From assembly GCA_013403005.1 (NCBI GenBank), contig JACBOA010000017.1, positions 1-61,944 of the forward strand: 61,944 bases of DNA, in the 5' to 3' direction. Of the stretch, positions 1 through 12,792 are shown piece after piece. The notes beneath the pieces were generated by a model, which worked only from the letters and a program-made list of their open reading frames with translations, made no database searches and was not told where the DNA came from. Source of the DNA: Methanobacteriaceae archaeon (GTDB taxonomy: Archaea > Methanobacteriota > Methanobacteria > Methanobacteriales > Methanobacteriaceae). The translations under genes were made by a program, and so were the position numbers. Positions within the stretch are counted from its first letter, which is position 1, and each line of letters starts with the position of its first letter.

Positions 1-77
1 CTAAGCTCAGAAATAATCTCATCTAACTCTTGAATAGTTAAATGATTCTCTATTTTAATTTTGCTTTTCCCAACCAT
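1..77 (-). CDS. N-terminal fragment of unknown protein, possibly a transposase
   Basis: The reverse strand opens with ATG at 77 and reads 25 codons without a stop before the window ends; the product starts MVGKSKIKIENHL and continues with an acidic helix. Short polar starts of this type occur in HTH proteins of IS630-like transposases of methanobacteria, but that is recollection and not proof. No ribosome binding site is obvious. Only the start is visible, so function stays open. Confidence 0.35.
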   Translation of the reverse strand, partial: MVGKSKIKIENHLTIQELDEIISEL

Positions 78-301
78 AAAAAAATATCTGTAACTAATCA
101 GTTAAATAAGTTTCGTAATTAACTATAATCTCCTATATCCATAAAAATGACCCCCCCAATGTTATCTTAATATCCAATATCTCTAATAACTGATTAATCA
201 ACAAAACATATAAAGTATTATGTTAGTGAATACTATCAATGCCTACGGAGATATAACTATAATCATAAAAAAAATATGAAGCTTCATTAAATTCATGAAA
301 A

Positions 302-793
302 CTACTGGGTGCTGTAACCGACTCTTTCCATTTCAGCATCCCAGATTTCCTTATTATCTTCAATGAACTTTTCTAAAAGTTCCCGGCATTCATCAATTCC
401 CAGAACCACCACTTCAACCCCATTTTCTTCAAGAAGTTTTTCAGGTCCGATGAGAGTTTTATTTTCCCCAATTACTACCCTGGAAATATTATAAAGCAAA
501 ATAGCTCCAGAGCACATGGTGCATGGAGATAATGTCGTGTATAGTGTTGATTTATTGTAATCTGCCCCTTTAAGGCGTCCTGCATTCTGTATACAGTCCA
601 TTTCCCCGTGCAGGATGGGCGAATCCTTTTGAAGCATTTGATTGTGACCTCGCCCCACCACGATCCCGTCTTGAACAAGCACAGCCCCTATTGGAATTCC
701 ACCTTCTCTGAGGCTTTTTTTAGCCTCTTTAATCGCTTCTAACATGTATTTATGATCTTCAAGTAACATGGTAATCATTTGGACATGGTTCAT
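302..793 (-). CDS. Cytosine/nucleoside deaminase (Fcy1-like, zinc-dependent)
   Basis: A zinc-dependent deaminase of about 163 residues, probably converting cytosine (or a related base or nucleoside) to the deaminated product in the cytosol for pyrimidine salvage. The zinc site is visible: HGE (inside DSPILHGEMDC) supplies the histidine ligand and the catalytic glutamate, and PCTMC supplies two cysteines. HGE rather than HAE, followed by an N-A-G-R-L stretch, resembles yeast cytosine deaminase more than tRNA adenosine deaminase TadA. The frame is open up to 922, but that part would overlap the lipoprotein gene and encodes a phenylalanine-rich stretch, so it is rejected. ATG codons at 793, 778 and 769 are all possible starts; none has a strong ribosome binding site. 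Family call firm, substrate inferred. Confidence 0.85.
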   Translation of the reverse strand: MNHVQMITMLLEDHKYMLEAIKEAKKSLREGGIPIGAVLVQDGIVVGRGHNQMLQKDSPILHGEMDCIQNAGRLKGADYNKSTLYTTLSPCTMCSGAILLYNISRVVIGENKTLIGPEKLLEENGVEVVVLGIDECRELLEKFIEDNKEIWDAEMERVGYSTQ

Positions 794-796
794 TCT

Positions 797-848
797 GTGG
801 ATAGGAAAAATAGGAAAAAAATGAGAAAAAAAGAAAAAAATGGGTTTT
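797..848 (-). terminator. T-rich transcription stop after the lipoprotein gene
   Basis: Directly after the lipoprotein stop codon the minus strand carries several runs of six to seven T separated by short spacers, the usual form of an archaeal terminator. It lies between that gene and the deaminase gene and suggests that the two are transcribed separately. Confidence 0.4.
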
Positions 849-1349
849 TTATGTTGCTTTAAAGCTTCCCAGTATTTTTTCCATGGTCTGGGTGTCAGTA
901 GTTTTGGATACATAAGCAGCATAGAAGAGGCTGTTGTTTTTAACCCAGAATGCTATTGTTGTGTAAAATCCGTCTGCGTCCTTGTTGGTTGATGTGATCA
1001 TGGTTGCAGTTGTTCCATCAACATTTACTGATTTTGAAGCTCCGAATCCCTGTGACTGGTACTGCTGCACCAGTTGATTGAGTACTGTCTGGATGCTTGC
1101 AGCGTCGAGGCCAGAAACAGATATGCTTCCCACGGCAAATGCTTCATCATCGGTTCCCACTGCAGCAATGTTGCTTGAACCAGATGGAGTTGATAAGCTT
1201 TTGGTTGCATTTTCACTCCAAGTTCCGGGATATTGGAATGTTATCCCATTACCAGTGTAAGTTTTGTTCGTTGCCCATTGATCACTGGTACAACCCGAGG
1301 CCATAACCACCAGCGAAACCACCATTAAAATGTAGATCAACCTTTTCAT
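849..1349 (-). CDS. PsbP-like secreted lipoprotein
   Basis: A 166-residue exported lipoprotein. The N-terminus has a basic start (MKRL), a hydrophobic stretch and a lipobox ending ASGC at residue 20, so the mature protein is probably tethered by a lipid at Cys20 outside the membrane. The rest, with GITFQYPGTWSE and later FYTTIAFWVKNN, resembles the PsbP/DUF1795-like fold found in many methanogen lipoproteins. No catalytic residues are evident. The ATG at 1349 has a clear ribosome binding site (GAGGTGAGG). T-rich runs follow the stop codon. Function is unknown; binding of a small ligand or cell-surface protein is the usual guess for this fold. Confidence 0.75.
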   Translation of the reverse strand: MKRLIYILMVVSLVVMASGCTSDQWATNKTYTGNGITFQYPGTWSENATKSLSTPSGSSNIAAVGTDDEAFAVGSISVSGLDAASIQTVLNQLVQQYQSQGFGASKSVNVDGTTATMITSTNKDADGFYTTIAFWVKNNSLFYAAYVSKTTDTQTMEKILGSFKAT

Positions 1350-1782
1350 TTCCTCACCTCATATAGATTATCATAATTAATTGTGTAATTAATTGGATTT
1401 AAAGTGAACCCTTCAAATCAAAAAAACAAATCATGAAATGAAATGAATTTAATAAGAATGTTTAAGGATGTGAAGACAAATTTAAAAAAAAGAATAAACC
1501 TAAAATAAAGTTAATAAACTGGGTTTTAAGTGGATTTATTGAACCGAGTATGCAGTTAAAGGTTTGGGTGTGGTTGTTTTTGGATCCCTAAATCAGACTT
1601 TAGAGTCTATTATTTTTAACCTATGCTACCCTGAAAGATATTCACCGGGATTATTGAGGGTTAGTGTTTTTGAAATCCACTTGTTGTGAAAAATCTCACA
1701 ATAAATAGGAAAAATGATAGTTCATAATTTAAAAAAATTTCCTGAAAGAAAATGCGGACTGAATAAATCTATAAATATAATA
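1350..1782. other. Intergenic region without a recognisable gene
   Basis: AT-rich spacer upstream of the lipoprotein gene. The only structure seen is a short hairpin, AGACT-TTAG-AGTCT at 1595-1608, followed by ATTATTTTT; on the plus strand it could act as a terminator, but no plus-strand gene precedes it. The minus-strand promoter of the lipoprotein gene must lie in the right-hand part near 1380-1440. Confidence 0.4.
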
Positions 1783-3027
1783 TTAGATTGTTCTTAGACA
1801 GTCGTAAATCAAATTACACTCTAAACGGGTGGCGAAACTTATAGCTTTCTCATCAACCATGAATTCTGGGTGGTGATTGGGTTTGGCCTCGGAAAGTGGC
1901 CTGTCGCTGGGTGCAGCCCCGTAATACATGTAAAGACCGGGAACTTCCCTGGAAAAGTATGAGAAGTCTTCTGATTTTGTTGAAGCCAAATAATATAAAA
2001 CATTTTTAGCCTGAGCAACCCTTTCCACTGTGGGAAGCATTTTCTCATATAAATTTATCTGATTTAAATTCATGGGATAGTGCTGTCCGAATATCACTTC
2101 TGCCTGGCAACCGTGCATTTCTGCTTTAAGCTCTGCCAATTCTTTAATACGGGTTATTAAAATTTCTCTATTACCCTCATCAAGTGACCTGACTGTTAAA
2201 CCCATCTCAGCTCCCTCAGGGATTATATTGACTTTTATTCCGCCCCAAAAGTATCCTACGGTAATGACAGCAGCACCCTTCTGCAAGTCTACTTCTCGAC
2301 TTATGAGGGTTTGAAGTGAGTTTATAAGGGAAGCTCCAGCTACTATGGGGTCTTTACCACTCCAGGGTTGGGAACCGTGGGCCTGTTCTCCCCAGATGCG
2401 TATGAATATACTGTCCTGACTGGCATGGGTTGGTCCCTCCCGGATCATAACTTGACCCGGGTAGCAGGTGTTGTTGGCATGAAACCCGAATATGGCCTGA
2501 ACATCCGGGTCTTTCAGTGCTCCTTCTTCTACCATACGTAATGCACCCCCATCAGTACCAGTAGGGGCGCCTTCTTCGGCTGGTTGGAAAAGGAAAACCA
2601 CATTTCCTGGTAATTCATGCTTAAGTTGGCTTAAAATTGTTGCTGTGCCCAGAGCAGCGGCGGTGCTGGCATCATGTCCACATACATGGGCCACATAAGT
2701 TTCCTGACCATTGTATTCCGTTTTAACATGGGAAGCATAAGGTAGGTTTGTCTCCTCCTTCACAGGGAGAGCATCAATATCCGCCCGGATAGCTACTGTG
2801 GGTTCCGATTTATCACCACGAAGGACTGCTTTAATTCCGGTCTTGGCCATGGAATGGATTTCAAATCCCTGAAGCTGACCCAGGTATTTTTTAATGTACT
2901 GGCTGGTTTCATATTCTTGATAGGCCAGCTCCGGGTGCTGATGGAGCCAGCGAAAGATTTTTATTTGCTGAGATTTGAAATCAGATCCCAGTTGATCTAT
3001 GGATCTGTAAAATGCCTCAGGGTTCAT
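1783..3027 (-). CDS. M20-family amidohydrolase (N-acyl amino acid hydrolase-like)
   Basis: A cytosolic metallo-amidohydrolase of about 414 residues in the M20D (hippurate hydrolase / AbgB / IAA-amino acid hydrolase) family, which cleaves N-acyl amino acids or aminobenzoyl-glutamate-like amides. Motifs appear in order: RWLHQHPELAYQEYET, IRADIDALPVKEE, HVCGHDASTAAALG (metal-binding Cys, His and Asp), FQPAEEG (catalytic Glu pair), FGFHA, and KSEDFSYF with NHHPEFMVDE near the C-terminus, where the histidine completes the di-metal site. A GTG at 3036 opens the frame, but the ATG at 3027 is better placed behind GAGTGAT. No operon partner is close: the flanking spacers are about 430 and 510 bases. 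Family certain, substrate unknown. Confidence 0.9.
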   Translation of the reverse strand: MNPEAFYRSIDQLGSDFKSQQIKIFRWLHQHPELAYQEYETSQYIKKYLGQLQGFEIHSMAKTGIKAVLRGDKSEPTVAIRADIDALPVKEETNLPYASHVKTEYNGQETYVAHVCGHDASTAAALGTATILSQLKHELPGNVVFLFQPAEEGAPTGTDGGALRMVEEGALKDPDVQAIFGFHANNTCYPGQVMIREGPTHASQDSIFIRIWGEQAHGSQPWSGKDPIVAGASLINSLQTLISREVDLQKGAAVITVGYFWGGIKVNIIPEGAEMGLTVRSLDEGNREILITRIKELAELKAEMHGCQAEVIFGQHYPMNLNQINLYEKMLPTVERVAQAKNVLYYLASTKSEDFSYFSREVPGLYMYYGAAPSDRPLSEAKPNHHPEFMVDEKAISFATRLECNLIYDCLRTI

Positions 3028-3541
3028 TAATATCACTCTTTAGGCTGCTATCAACCTTTAAAATCCGGGTAACACCCTATTTTATGTTATTTATCCTATT
3101 AATAATTTGCTGGAATGATTTTATTTTCCAACTGATATGAAGTTTAAAAAAATATTAGGAGCAATAAACCCATGGAATCTAGACTCTCGCCCACCTTTTT
3201 TTATTTGGTTTTTTTTATCTGGTGACTTGAATCGAAAATAAGACTTATTTAGATTAAATCTACATGCACACTGGATTAAACAATGGATTGGCCAGAAGGG
3301 TCACCTAAAAACGTCTTCATGCTTTTTGCTAGAATTATTTAATTAAGGTATTAACTTTCCATTTAAAATCCCATTTAAATCCATTAATATCCATTAATTA
3401 GGATACCTGAATAATTAGGCTTTAAAGCTTAAAATCGTGTGATTTTGGGGGAGGGGGGAAAGAACTATGAAAAGATTTTATAGATTAAAAAAAATGAAGT
3501 TGTAATTTGAGATTTTTTTAAAAAGGTTTTTTTAAAAAATT
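3028..3541. other. Intergenic region with nrdD gene end
   Basis: About 510 AT-rich bases without a credible ORF on either strand. On the minus strand the part next to 3541 has several T runs directly after the nrdD stop codon, consistent with an archaeal terminator. A purine run (GGGGGAGGGGGG) lies near 3446-3459. Nothing else was recognised. Confidence 0.4.
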
Positions 3542-5848
<2,307 letters not shown>

Positions 5849-5965
5849 TCTTCACACATCCTCCGCCTTAAAAAGTAATACATTAATAATTAAATCTTAA
5901 TAAAAATCTACCCTCTAACCCCCCTATTTATGGGTTTTTTACTTACTTTCTATTTCTATTTGTAT

Positions 5966-5973
5966 CTTATAAA
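5966..5973 (-). promoter_or_regulatory. Candidate TATA box of nrdD
   Basis: The minus strand reads TTTATAAG preceded by an A-rich BRE-like stretch (GAAACAA). It lies about 120 bases before the nrdD start codon, giving a leader of roughly 90 bases. The assignment rests on match to the archaeal TATA consensus only. Confidence 0.45.
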
Positions 5974-5993
5974 ATTGTTTCTATTACCCAAAC

Positions 5994-6016
5994 TGTTCTA
6001 TGAACAAAACTGTTCA
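5994..6016. promoter_or_regulatory. Two overlapping palindromes upstream of the nrdD promoter
   Basis: TGTTCTATGAACA (5994-6006) overlaps TGAACAAAACTGTTCA (6001-6016), so the half-site TGAACA is shared by two inverted repeats. The cluster ends about 20 bases upstream of the nrdD TATA box and just after the polC stop codon. This layout suits a dimeric transcription factor binding in tandem. The regulator is unknown; it does not match the bacterial NrdR box. Confidence 0.4.
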
Positions 6017-6065
6017 TAAAGACAACTATTTTTATAAGAGCACCAGTATTATAACAACAATATTC

Positions 6066-9000
6066 CTACAAGAACACGTCAAGTGAACTCTGCTTGGACC
6101 GGTCACTTTCAAATAGGGAGTTAATCCCGAACTCCAAAAGTTCAATCCTCTGCACCAGGTAAGGATCTATAGGGTAACGACTAGCCAGTTCCTTGGATAT
6201 TTCAAGATATTTAGTCACAGAACCCTTGGATATGCTCAGTATCAAATTACTACCACATGTACATTCACCTGTTAAGGGTATTCGCCTATATTTCTTGTTA
6301 CATTTGGTGCAACGCACTTTCTGCCTTGCAAAAGCCCTTGAGTTCCCTGCGATGTCTGGTAGAAAGTGTGAGTTTAGAACTCCTTCCACCACTCCTTTTT
6401 GATCCACGGCACGTATCTTTTCTGCCAGTTTGATCTGCTCATTCACCTTGTCTTTCATGGTGGGAAGGGTTTTATAGAGGCATATCTTGGGGCCCTGATG
6501 GATGCTGGAGGTTTCATGGGAATACATGAGCCCTTCATATTGTTCCTCTTTACCTAATCTTTTATGGACATTGTCCACCAGGTCCTGGACATCAGAGGGT
6601 TTGGCATTCTCGAGGGTTTTCTGATAGAATTCAAGAGGCAGAGTTTCCATGGTGTCCAGATTATGGGACTCATCATCGATTTCTTCTGGATCTATGCGGG
6701 AAGAGAGAACCAGGGGAGCATCCATTCGTCCCCCACGGCTGCTGGGAAGATATACCTTGGAAAAATTCAAAAGGGCATCCATGAGTAACATTACTGAGTC
6801 TTCGTCACTATCACAATTTCTACGCTTTGCTGAGTGGAAATAGGGATGTGCATAGCATGCTGCTGCTTTGGTGAATCCTAAAATTCGTCCCAAAACTCCG
6901 GCAGATGTGTGCGGTGCCAGTCCCACTGCCAGATGCCCTACCAAGTCTTCCTTGGTTTTTACCTGGTAATATGGTTCCATTTTATAGAAATTTACCAGAA
7001 GATCATCAATGAAGTGGGAAACTCTCATCAAATACTCGGCACATGCTTCAGAGATTACCAGATCCTGTATGCGAAGTTCAATCACCTGATCTTCCCTGGT
7101 GATTTCTTCACCATGAATGTCAGTTGTGTATCCAAGTTCCCTTATTTTTTGAGGACTTACACCTATTTCCTTTGGAATAAAGTGAGTTAGAGGAAGGTCT
7201 GTAGAGTCATGGCGAATGGTAGCATCTTTGAATGTATATACACCATTTTTAGCCCGGAGTATGCCCTTTTCAAGAGGTTCCGGGAATTTGTCCTCAGATA
7301 TCATTCCCTGCACACCCTTGATTTCATCCAGTTTTCTAACCCCTGAATTCTGATATGCTTTTTTGAGGAGGTTGGCCAGGTTGATCCTTTTTTTACCGGA
7401 GCTGCTGGGTACTGTGCGAGCTCCGCATACTGGACATATGGCTTGCATGGACCCCACGCCACACTCCGGATTGGTACATTTGCATCGGGCGATTTCAACT
7501 GTGATACTTCCCTTTTTAGCCGCGTCGATTATGTTCCTCCTGTTACCCCCATGGATTCCAATGGGGAATAAGGCATGTGGTGCGGGTTTCATCATCCTTT
7601 CCTTGGTCTTCTCAGGCCTGCCAACCCTTCCTCCGAGATATGTGGGTGCTTTGGCCATTATTTCAACCGGTGACACCTGGTTCAAAGCTTCCAATGTGGA
7701 AATATCGTCTTCAGTGTTCAGGGGAGCGGTTATGGTGTGGATAAGTGCGTAAGCATCATCAGAGGATAGTATGATTTTATTTTCCTTGACTTGGTGAGGA
7801 ACTCCTAGAGACTCCAGTATCCTCTTCTCAGGGCCCAGATTGAGTGAAAGATCTTTTTTAATATTTTTATCATCCAGCCCATGCGTTAACCATGCTAAAA
7901 GACTGTTTATGTCTTTTCTGGTTACATCATGGTAAAAGTAAGTGTAATCAGGGTGTAATGGGATTTGGTACTGATTGGAAAGCATGAATGCCATCCTGGC
8001 ACTGATTTTATCATCCTGCAGATGCTGTTTTATCTCTTCTTCCTGTTTTTCATCATATTTAGGGGATTTTTTCAGCATTTGAATCCACCATTCCTGGCAC
8101 CAGCCAGCAGGTAAAAGTGGGTGGTTGTTTCGTAAGAATTCTCCAAATGCCACCAGCATATCCCCTAGATAGATTATTTCCACCACTTGGGATCTGATTT
8201 TTCGGGCTTCTGCAGCTGATTGAACATTGATCACATCACCATTTCTGAGTTTGACAATTGGCCCATCAATACTGTCACATGGAACCACACAGTTCCCTTT
8301 ACCTGGTCTTTCGATTTTCATCTGCGTTCCCACAGCCAGAAATTCCACTATCTCCATGGTGGCAGGGTGAACACCCATGGCTGCCAGACCAGTGTTCCTG
8401 GAACGACCATACCTTAAACGGAATCCTCCTTTGGCCTGCGGATATGCCAATACAGGCCTGCCCCCTATGATATCTTTCATGTATTTATCATCAACTTTGG
8501 TTTCATCATCCTTTTCATTGTTGGTTTCATCATCCTGTGATGATTTTTTGGTCTTGGACAGGTCTCCCAGCCAGTCCCATCCTTCAATCTTTAGCATTTT
8601 AGCATACTTCAATACTTTGGGAGCTTTCTGAATAACACCCTCCACCAGTGCTAGTAGGGCTCCTCCACGCAAGTGATTGGTCTCCACCCTCTCCAGATCC
8701 CTGTGAGAAACCTCCACCTGATCTGTTGGTTCACCAGTTACCTCTACAGGTACGTTTTTGGCTGCTAATCGCATTTCATCAGGGGAAGGAGAGTATTGCA
8801 GGTTAGTGACCTCAGACTCGTATAGCTCTGCTTCCTCTACGTATCTTTCAATTTCCCTTTCAGTGGGTTTGTAAACATCCAATTTCATGTTTATTCTAAT
8901 GTAATCAGCAATTAACACTGCCAGTGCAGATGCAGTTCCCCCTGCACTTCTGATGGGGCCTGTGAAGTACACTGCCAGATACCAGCTCTGATCAAAGTTC

Positions 9001-9392
9001 CTTTTAATGGCCACACGAGCTATTCCTTCCAGTGGTGCGGCTACCACTCCCTCAGTGAGTATGGATAGAGCAGTTCGAAGTGCTTGGTCAGCTGCTTCTT
9101 CCTTTATTTTATACTGGTCTTTGATTCCAGGGTCTGCTTTCATAACCTCATCTGATGTTACAATTTCCTTTGCCACGTGGAAAGCCACTTCTTCCCTGGA
9201 CATCTCCTCTTCCAGTTCTTTGATGTGATTAGCTATCCCTTCAGGACCCACCAGCCCTTCAACACGTTCAGCCAGGTTTTTAGCCAGAGGAATTTCTGGT
9301 TCAGTTTCAATATCATGCCCCTTCTTTCTGGCTTCCCTGGCCACATCATAAGCCCTTTTGGTTTCTTCTTCTAAAGTTTCAAAGTATCCCAT
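6066..9392 (-). CDS. polC: DNA polymerase D large subunit (DP2)
   Basis: The 1108-residue catalytic subunit of family-D DNA polymerase, the archaeal replicative polymerase that works with the DP1 exonuclease subunit (not in this window). The signature NCDSDEDS lies near residue 857, within FHSAKRRNCDSDED, and carries the catalytic aspartates of the two-barrel active site. A zinc-finger stretch CTNPECGVGSMQAICPVC sits near residue 637 and a second, CTKCNKKYRR followed by CTCGS, near residue 1028. Length is close to that of intein-free DP2 proteins, and no intein interrupts the conserved block. The start ATG at 9392 follows AGGGAAT. The short tail after the last zinc site should contact DP1 and PCNA. 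Highly confident. Confidence 0.97.
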   Translation of the reverse strand: MGYFETLEEETKRAYDVAREARKKGHDIETEPEIPLAKNLAERVEGLVGPEGIANHIKELEEEMSREEVAFHVAKEIVTSDEVMKADPGIKDQYKIKEEAADQALRTALSILTEGVVAAPLEGIARVAIKRNFDQSWYLAVYFTGPIRSAGGTASALAVLIADYIRINMKLDVYKPTEREIERYVEEAELYESEVTNLQYSPSPDEMRLAAKNVPVEVTGEPTDQVEVSHRDLERVETNHLRGGALLALVEGVIQKAPKVLKYAKMLKIEGWDWLGDLSKTKKSSQDDETNNEKDDETKVDDKYMKDIIGGRPVLAYPQAKGGFRLRYGRSRNTGLAAMGVHPATMEIVEFLAVGTQMKIERPGKGNCVVPCDSIDGPIVKLRNGDVINVQSAAEARKIRSQVVEIIYLGDMLVAFGEFLRNNHPLLPAGWCQEWWIQMLKKSPKYDEKQEEEIKQHLQDDKISARMAFMLSNQYQIPLHPDYTYFYHDVTRKDINSLLAWLTHGLDDKNIKKDLSLNLGPEKRILESLGVPHQVKENKIILSSDDAYALIHTITAPLNTEDDISTLEALNQVSPVEIMAKAPTYLGGRVGRPEKTKERMMKPAPHALFPIGIHGGNRRNIIDAAKKGSITVEIARCKCTNPECGVGSMQAICPVCGARTVPSSSGKKRINLANLLKKAYQNSGVRKLDEIKGVQGMISEDKFPEPLEKGILRAKNGVYTFKDATIRHDSTDLPLTHFIPKEIGVSPQKIRELGYTTDIHGEEITREDQVIELRIQDLVISEACAEYLMRVSHFIDDLLVNFYKMEPYYQVKTKEDLVGHLAVGLAPHTSAGVLGRILGFTKAAACYAHPYFHSAKRRNCDSDEDSVMLLMDALLNFSKVYLPSSRGGRMDAPLVLSSRIDPEEIDDESHNLDTMETLPLEFYQKTLENAKPSDVQDLVDNVHKRLGKEEQYEGLMYSHETSSIHQGPKICLYKTLPTMKDKVNEQIKLAEKIRAVDQKGVVEGVLNSHFLPDIAGNSRAFARQKVRCTKCNKKYRRIPLTGECTCGSNLILSISKGSVTKYLEISKELASRYPIDPYLVQRIELLEFGINSLFESDRSKQSSLDVFL

Positions 9393-9402
9393 ACTAATTC
9401 CC

Positions 9403-9428
9403 TGATCCTTATATTTGATCCTTATATT
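9403..9428. repeat. 13-base tandem duplication upstream of polC
   Basis: TGATCCTTATATT occurs twice in direct tandem (9403-9415 and 9416-9428), starting 11 bases before the polC start codon. On the coding strand each copy gives AATATAAGGATCA, which holds a TATA-like core and an AAGGA. It may duplicate a translation or promoter signal. Confidence 0.6.
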
Positions 9429-9431
9429 TGA

Positions 9432-9804
9432 AAATAATAATCAAACTATAAGATTTTAAGAGGTTTTAATGAATCTCAAACAACTGAATGGAACAAAATT
9501 GTGATTTAAGCCATATTAGTTCCAACAGGACTTAATCAACCCTACTAATTACTTGTTCAGGAGGTGATTTATACTTTTTCAAAAAGTCATTCTTATAGAC
9601 TTATAACCTCCTCAATTGATCACAACATAAAATAATCCTTGCACTTTCTAATACCACTATCATTATAAGGTTGTAATGAGCAAATAGATATGAATAAAAA
9701 TTTCACAAAATTTCACAGGAAAAAATATAGGAAAAATATAAAATCAATCTAATGATAGTAACATCAAATTAAATGATTTAATTTAAACTATTACGGTGAT
9801 TTAT
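9432..9804. other. Divergent promoter region between polC and the Sec61-beta gene
   Basis: AT-rich spacer between two divergent genes, with no ORF of note. It must hold the promoters of polC (minus) and of the Sec61-beta gene (plus). The GGTGAT at 9795-9800 is the ribosome binding site of the latter. No strong inverted repeat was seen. Confidence 0.4.
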
Positions 9805-9966
9805 TTGGCAAAGAAAGAAAAGAAATATCTCCCACCAAGTGGAGCGGGCCTGGTAAGATACTTTGAAGAGGAAACTAAAGGCCCCAAACTCAGCCCTGAA
9901 CAGGTGATTATTATTACCGTTGTTCTGGCTGTTTTCTGTATCGCTCTCAGGTTTTCATATTCCTGA
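9805..9966 (+). CDS. Sec61-beta subunit of the protein translocase
   Basis: A 53-residue tail-anchored membrane protein, the third subunit of the SecYE-beta channel. The product has a basic start (AKKEKKYLPP), the conserved archaeal stretch PPSGAGLVRYFEEET, then GPKLSPEQV and a single transmembrane helix (VIIITVVLAVFCIALRF) reaching almost to the C-terminus. The start is TTG at 9805, decided by GGTGAT four bases upstream; no ATG exists in frame, and gene callers that require ATG or a longer ORF would miss it. It is divergent from polC and 160 bases before purB. secY and secE are not in the window. Confidence 0.93.
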   Translation: MAKKEKKYLPPSGAGLVRYFEEETKGPKLSPEQVIIITVVLAVFCIALRFSYS

Positions 9967-10129
9967 ACTCCTACTATTTTCTAACCTAATCAGTTTAAGG
10001 AGCAAAAATTTTGAGGAAATATTAATTTATTATAAACTGAATAATTTTGGTGTTTATTAATTATTAAGATATTAAAAATCTTAATGAACTTATATTGAAA
10101 ATATTCAAATATTCATAAGGAGTTTAAAC

Positions 10130-11485
<1,356 letters not shown>

Positions 11486-11664
11486 CAGAATTATTTCCAA
11501 CAAAATTACTACTTTTTTTCTACTTTCATTTCATTTTTTATTTCCTAAATTAGTCTGGTCACCCTTTAACTGGTTTTAATGGTTTTAACCCATTTGGAAA
11601 CGAAAAATTAATATACCAATCAAGTAAATACAATATCTTACTAATTATAAAGGGAGGTGAAAAA

Positions 11665-12573
11665 ATGGTCGATATCAAAGAAATTACTGGAGTGAAAATA
11701 ACACCCTTTGCACTGATGTCATCATCGATACACGCAGTTCTAGCTTTTATCGCAGCAATTATTATCGTTCTAACCTTTGGACTTATCGCAGCTTTGATTC
11801 CCGGAGCAAGTCTTTTTGCTGCATTCATTAGCCTGCTCGGAATTGGTATAATCATCCTTTACCCACTCACTGCCTTCTTCGTGAATATTTTGTACACCTT
11901 TGTCGTTGCATTACTTTACAACGGCTTAGCTGGCAGAGTAGGTGGTATTAAGCTGGGAATGGAAGGTGATGAAGTTAGATCAATTCCAGTAGTACCTGCC
12001 GCCCTCATACTTTCATGTATATCCGCAATAATTACATTCATAGTGGGCTTGTACATGGGACTGGGGGGTTCAGTTGTGCTCTCACTTATTAGTGGTATAA
12101 TTCCATTAGCAGCTAGTTCAACAGGTAACGCCACCATTGAATCCATGTTCACTGGCGCAGGTATGGGTGCATTGTCCGGTATGTGGGCTGTGTTCTGGAT
12201 CATCTTATATCCAATAGTGGCTTTCATAATGACTTTCATTGTAACTGCACTATTTGCCATATTCTACAACATCATTATACCAAAAATCGGTGGAATGAAA
12301 CTCATATTCGCTGAATCTGGAGATGCATTTGAACTTACCAACATCCCAGCAGTACCACTAGCCCTATCACTATCAGTAGTAATCGCTGTTTTAGGTGCAA
12401 TCTATGGATTCATTATAGGCGTACTAACCGGAGACATTGTTGCAGCAATAATCATGCTGATCATGTACGCCATAAGCTGGTTTATAATGTACTTCATTAT
12501 ATTCGCACTGGCCGCACTGATCTACAACTTCTTACAGACAAAAATCGGTGGAATCAAACTCATGCTGCAATAA
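11665..12573 (+). CDS. Membrane protein of three internal repeats (first of tandem pair)
   Basis: A 302-residue integral membrane protein I do not recognise by name. It consists of three units of about 100 residues. Each begins near a proline followed by a hydrophobic stretch (ITPFALMSSSIHAVL, IPVVPAALILSCISA, IPAVPLALSLSVVIA), runs through two to three transmembrane helices and ends in a fixed phrase: ALLYNGLAGRVGGIKL, IFYNIIIPKIGGMKL, LIYNFLQTKIGGIKL. The recurring YN...GG[IM]KL end marks the repeats. GGGAGGTGA precedes the ATG. The next gene is a paralogue with the same plan. No catalytic or metal-binding residues are evident, so a structural, channel or stress role cannot be separated. 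Confidence 0.85.
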   Translation: MVDIKEITGVKITPFALMSSSIHAVLAFIAAIIIVLTFGLIAALIPGASLFAAFISLLGIGIIILYPLTAFFVNILYTFVVALLYNGLAGRVGGIKLGMEGDEVRSIPVVPAALILSCISAIITFIVGLYMGLGGSVVLSLISGIIPLAASSTGNATIESMFTGAGMGALSGMWAVFWIILYPIVAFIMTFIVTALFAIFYNIIIPKIGGMKLIFAESGDAFELTNIPAVPLALSLSVVIAVLGAIYGFIIGVLTGDIVAAIIMLIMYAISWFIMYFIIFALAALIYNFLQTKIGGIKLMLQ

Positions 12574-12792
12574 GAAATCAAAATATTTATCCAACTTTTT
12601 TTTATTTTATTAACTGTCTTTAAATAATTTAAACCTGATAAAATTATTTCAAGATTCTTTTTACCCTTGAATAACAAATTTTAACATATTTATTTTTCTC
12701 AACCGTGAATTATATTAATTATATTAAATAGCTTAACTTATGAAGTAATAGTGGTAAATAAAAAAATATATTGCGAATTTGGAGGCCTGTTA

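Noticed and set aside
302..922. Long form of the deaminase gene starting at 922
   Set aside because: The extra N-terminus overlaps the lipoprotein gene, crosses its T-rich terminator and codes for a phenylalanine-rich stretch unlike any deaminase.
6066..9392. Possible intein in the DNA polymerase D large subunit
   Set aside because: The conserved block around NCDSDEDS is continuous and total length is that of intein-free proteins.
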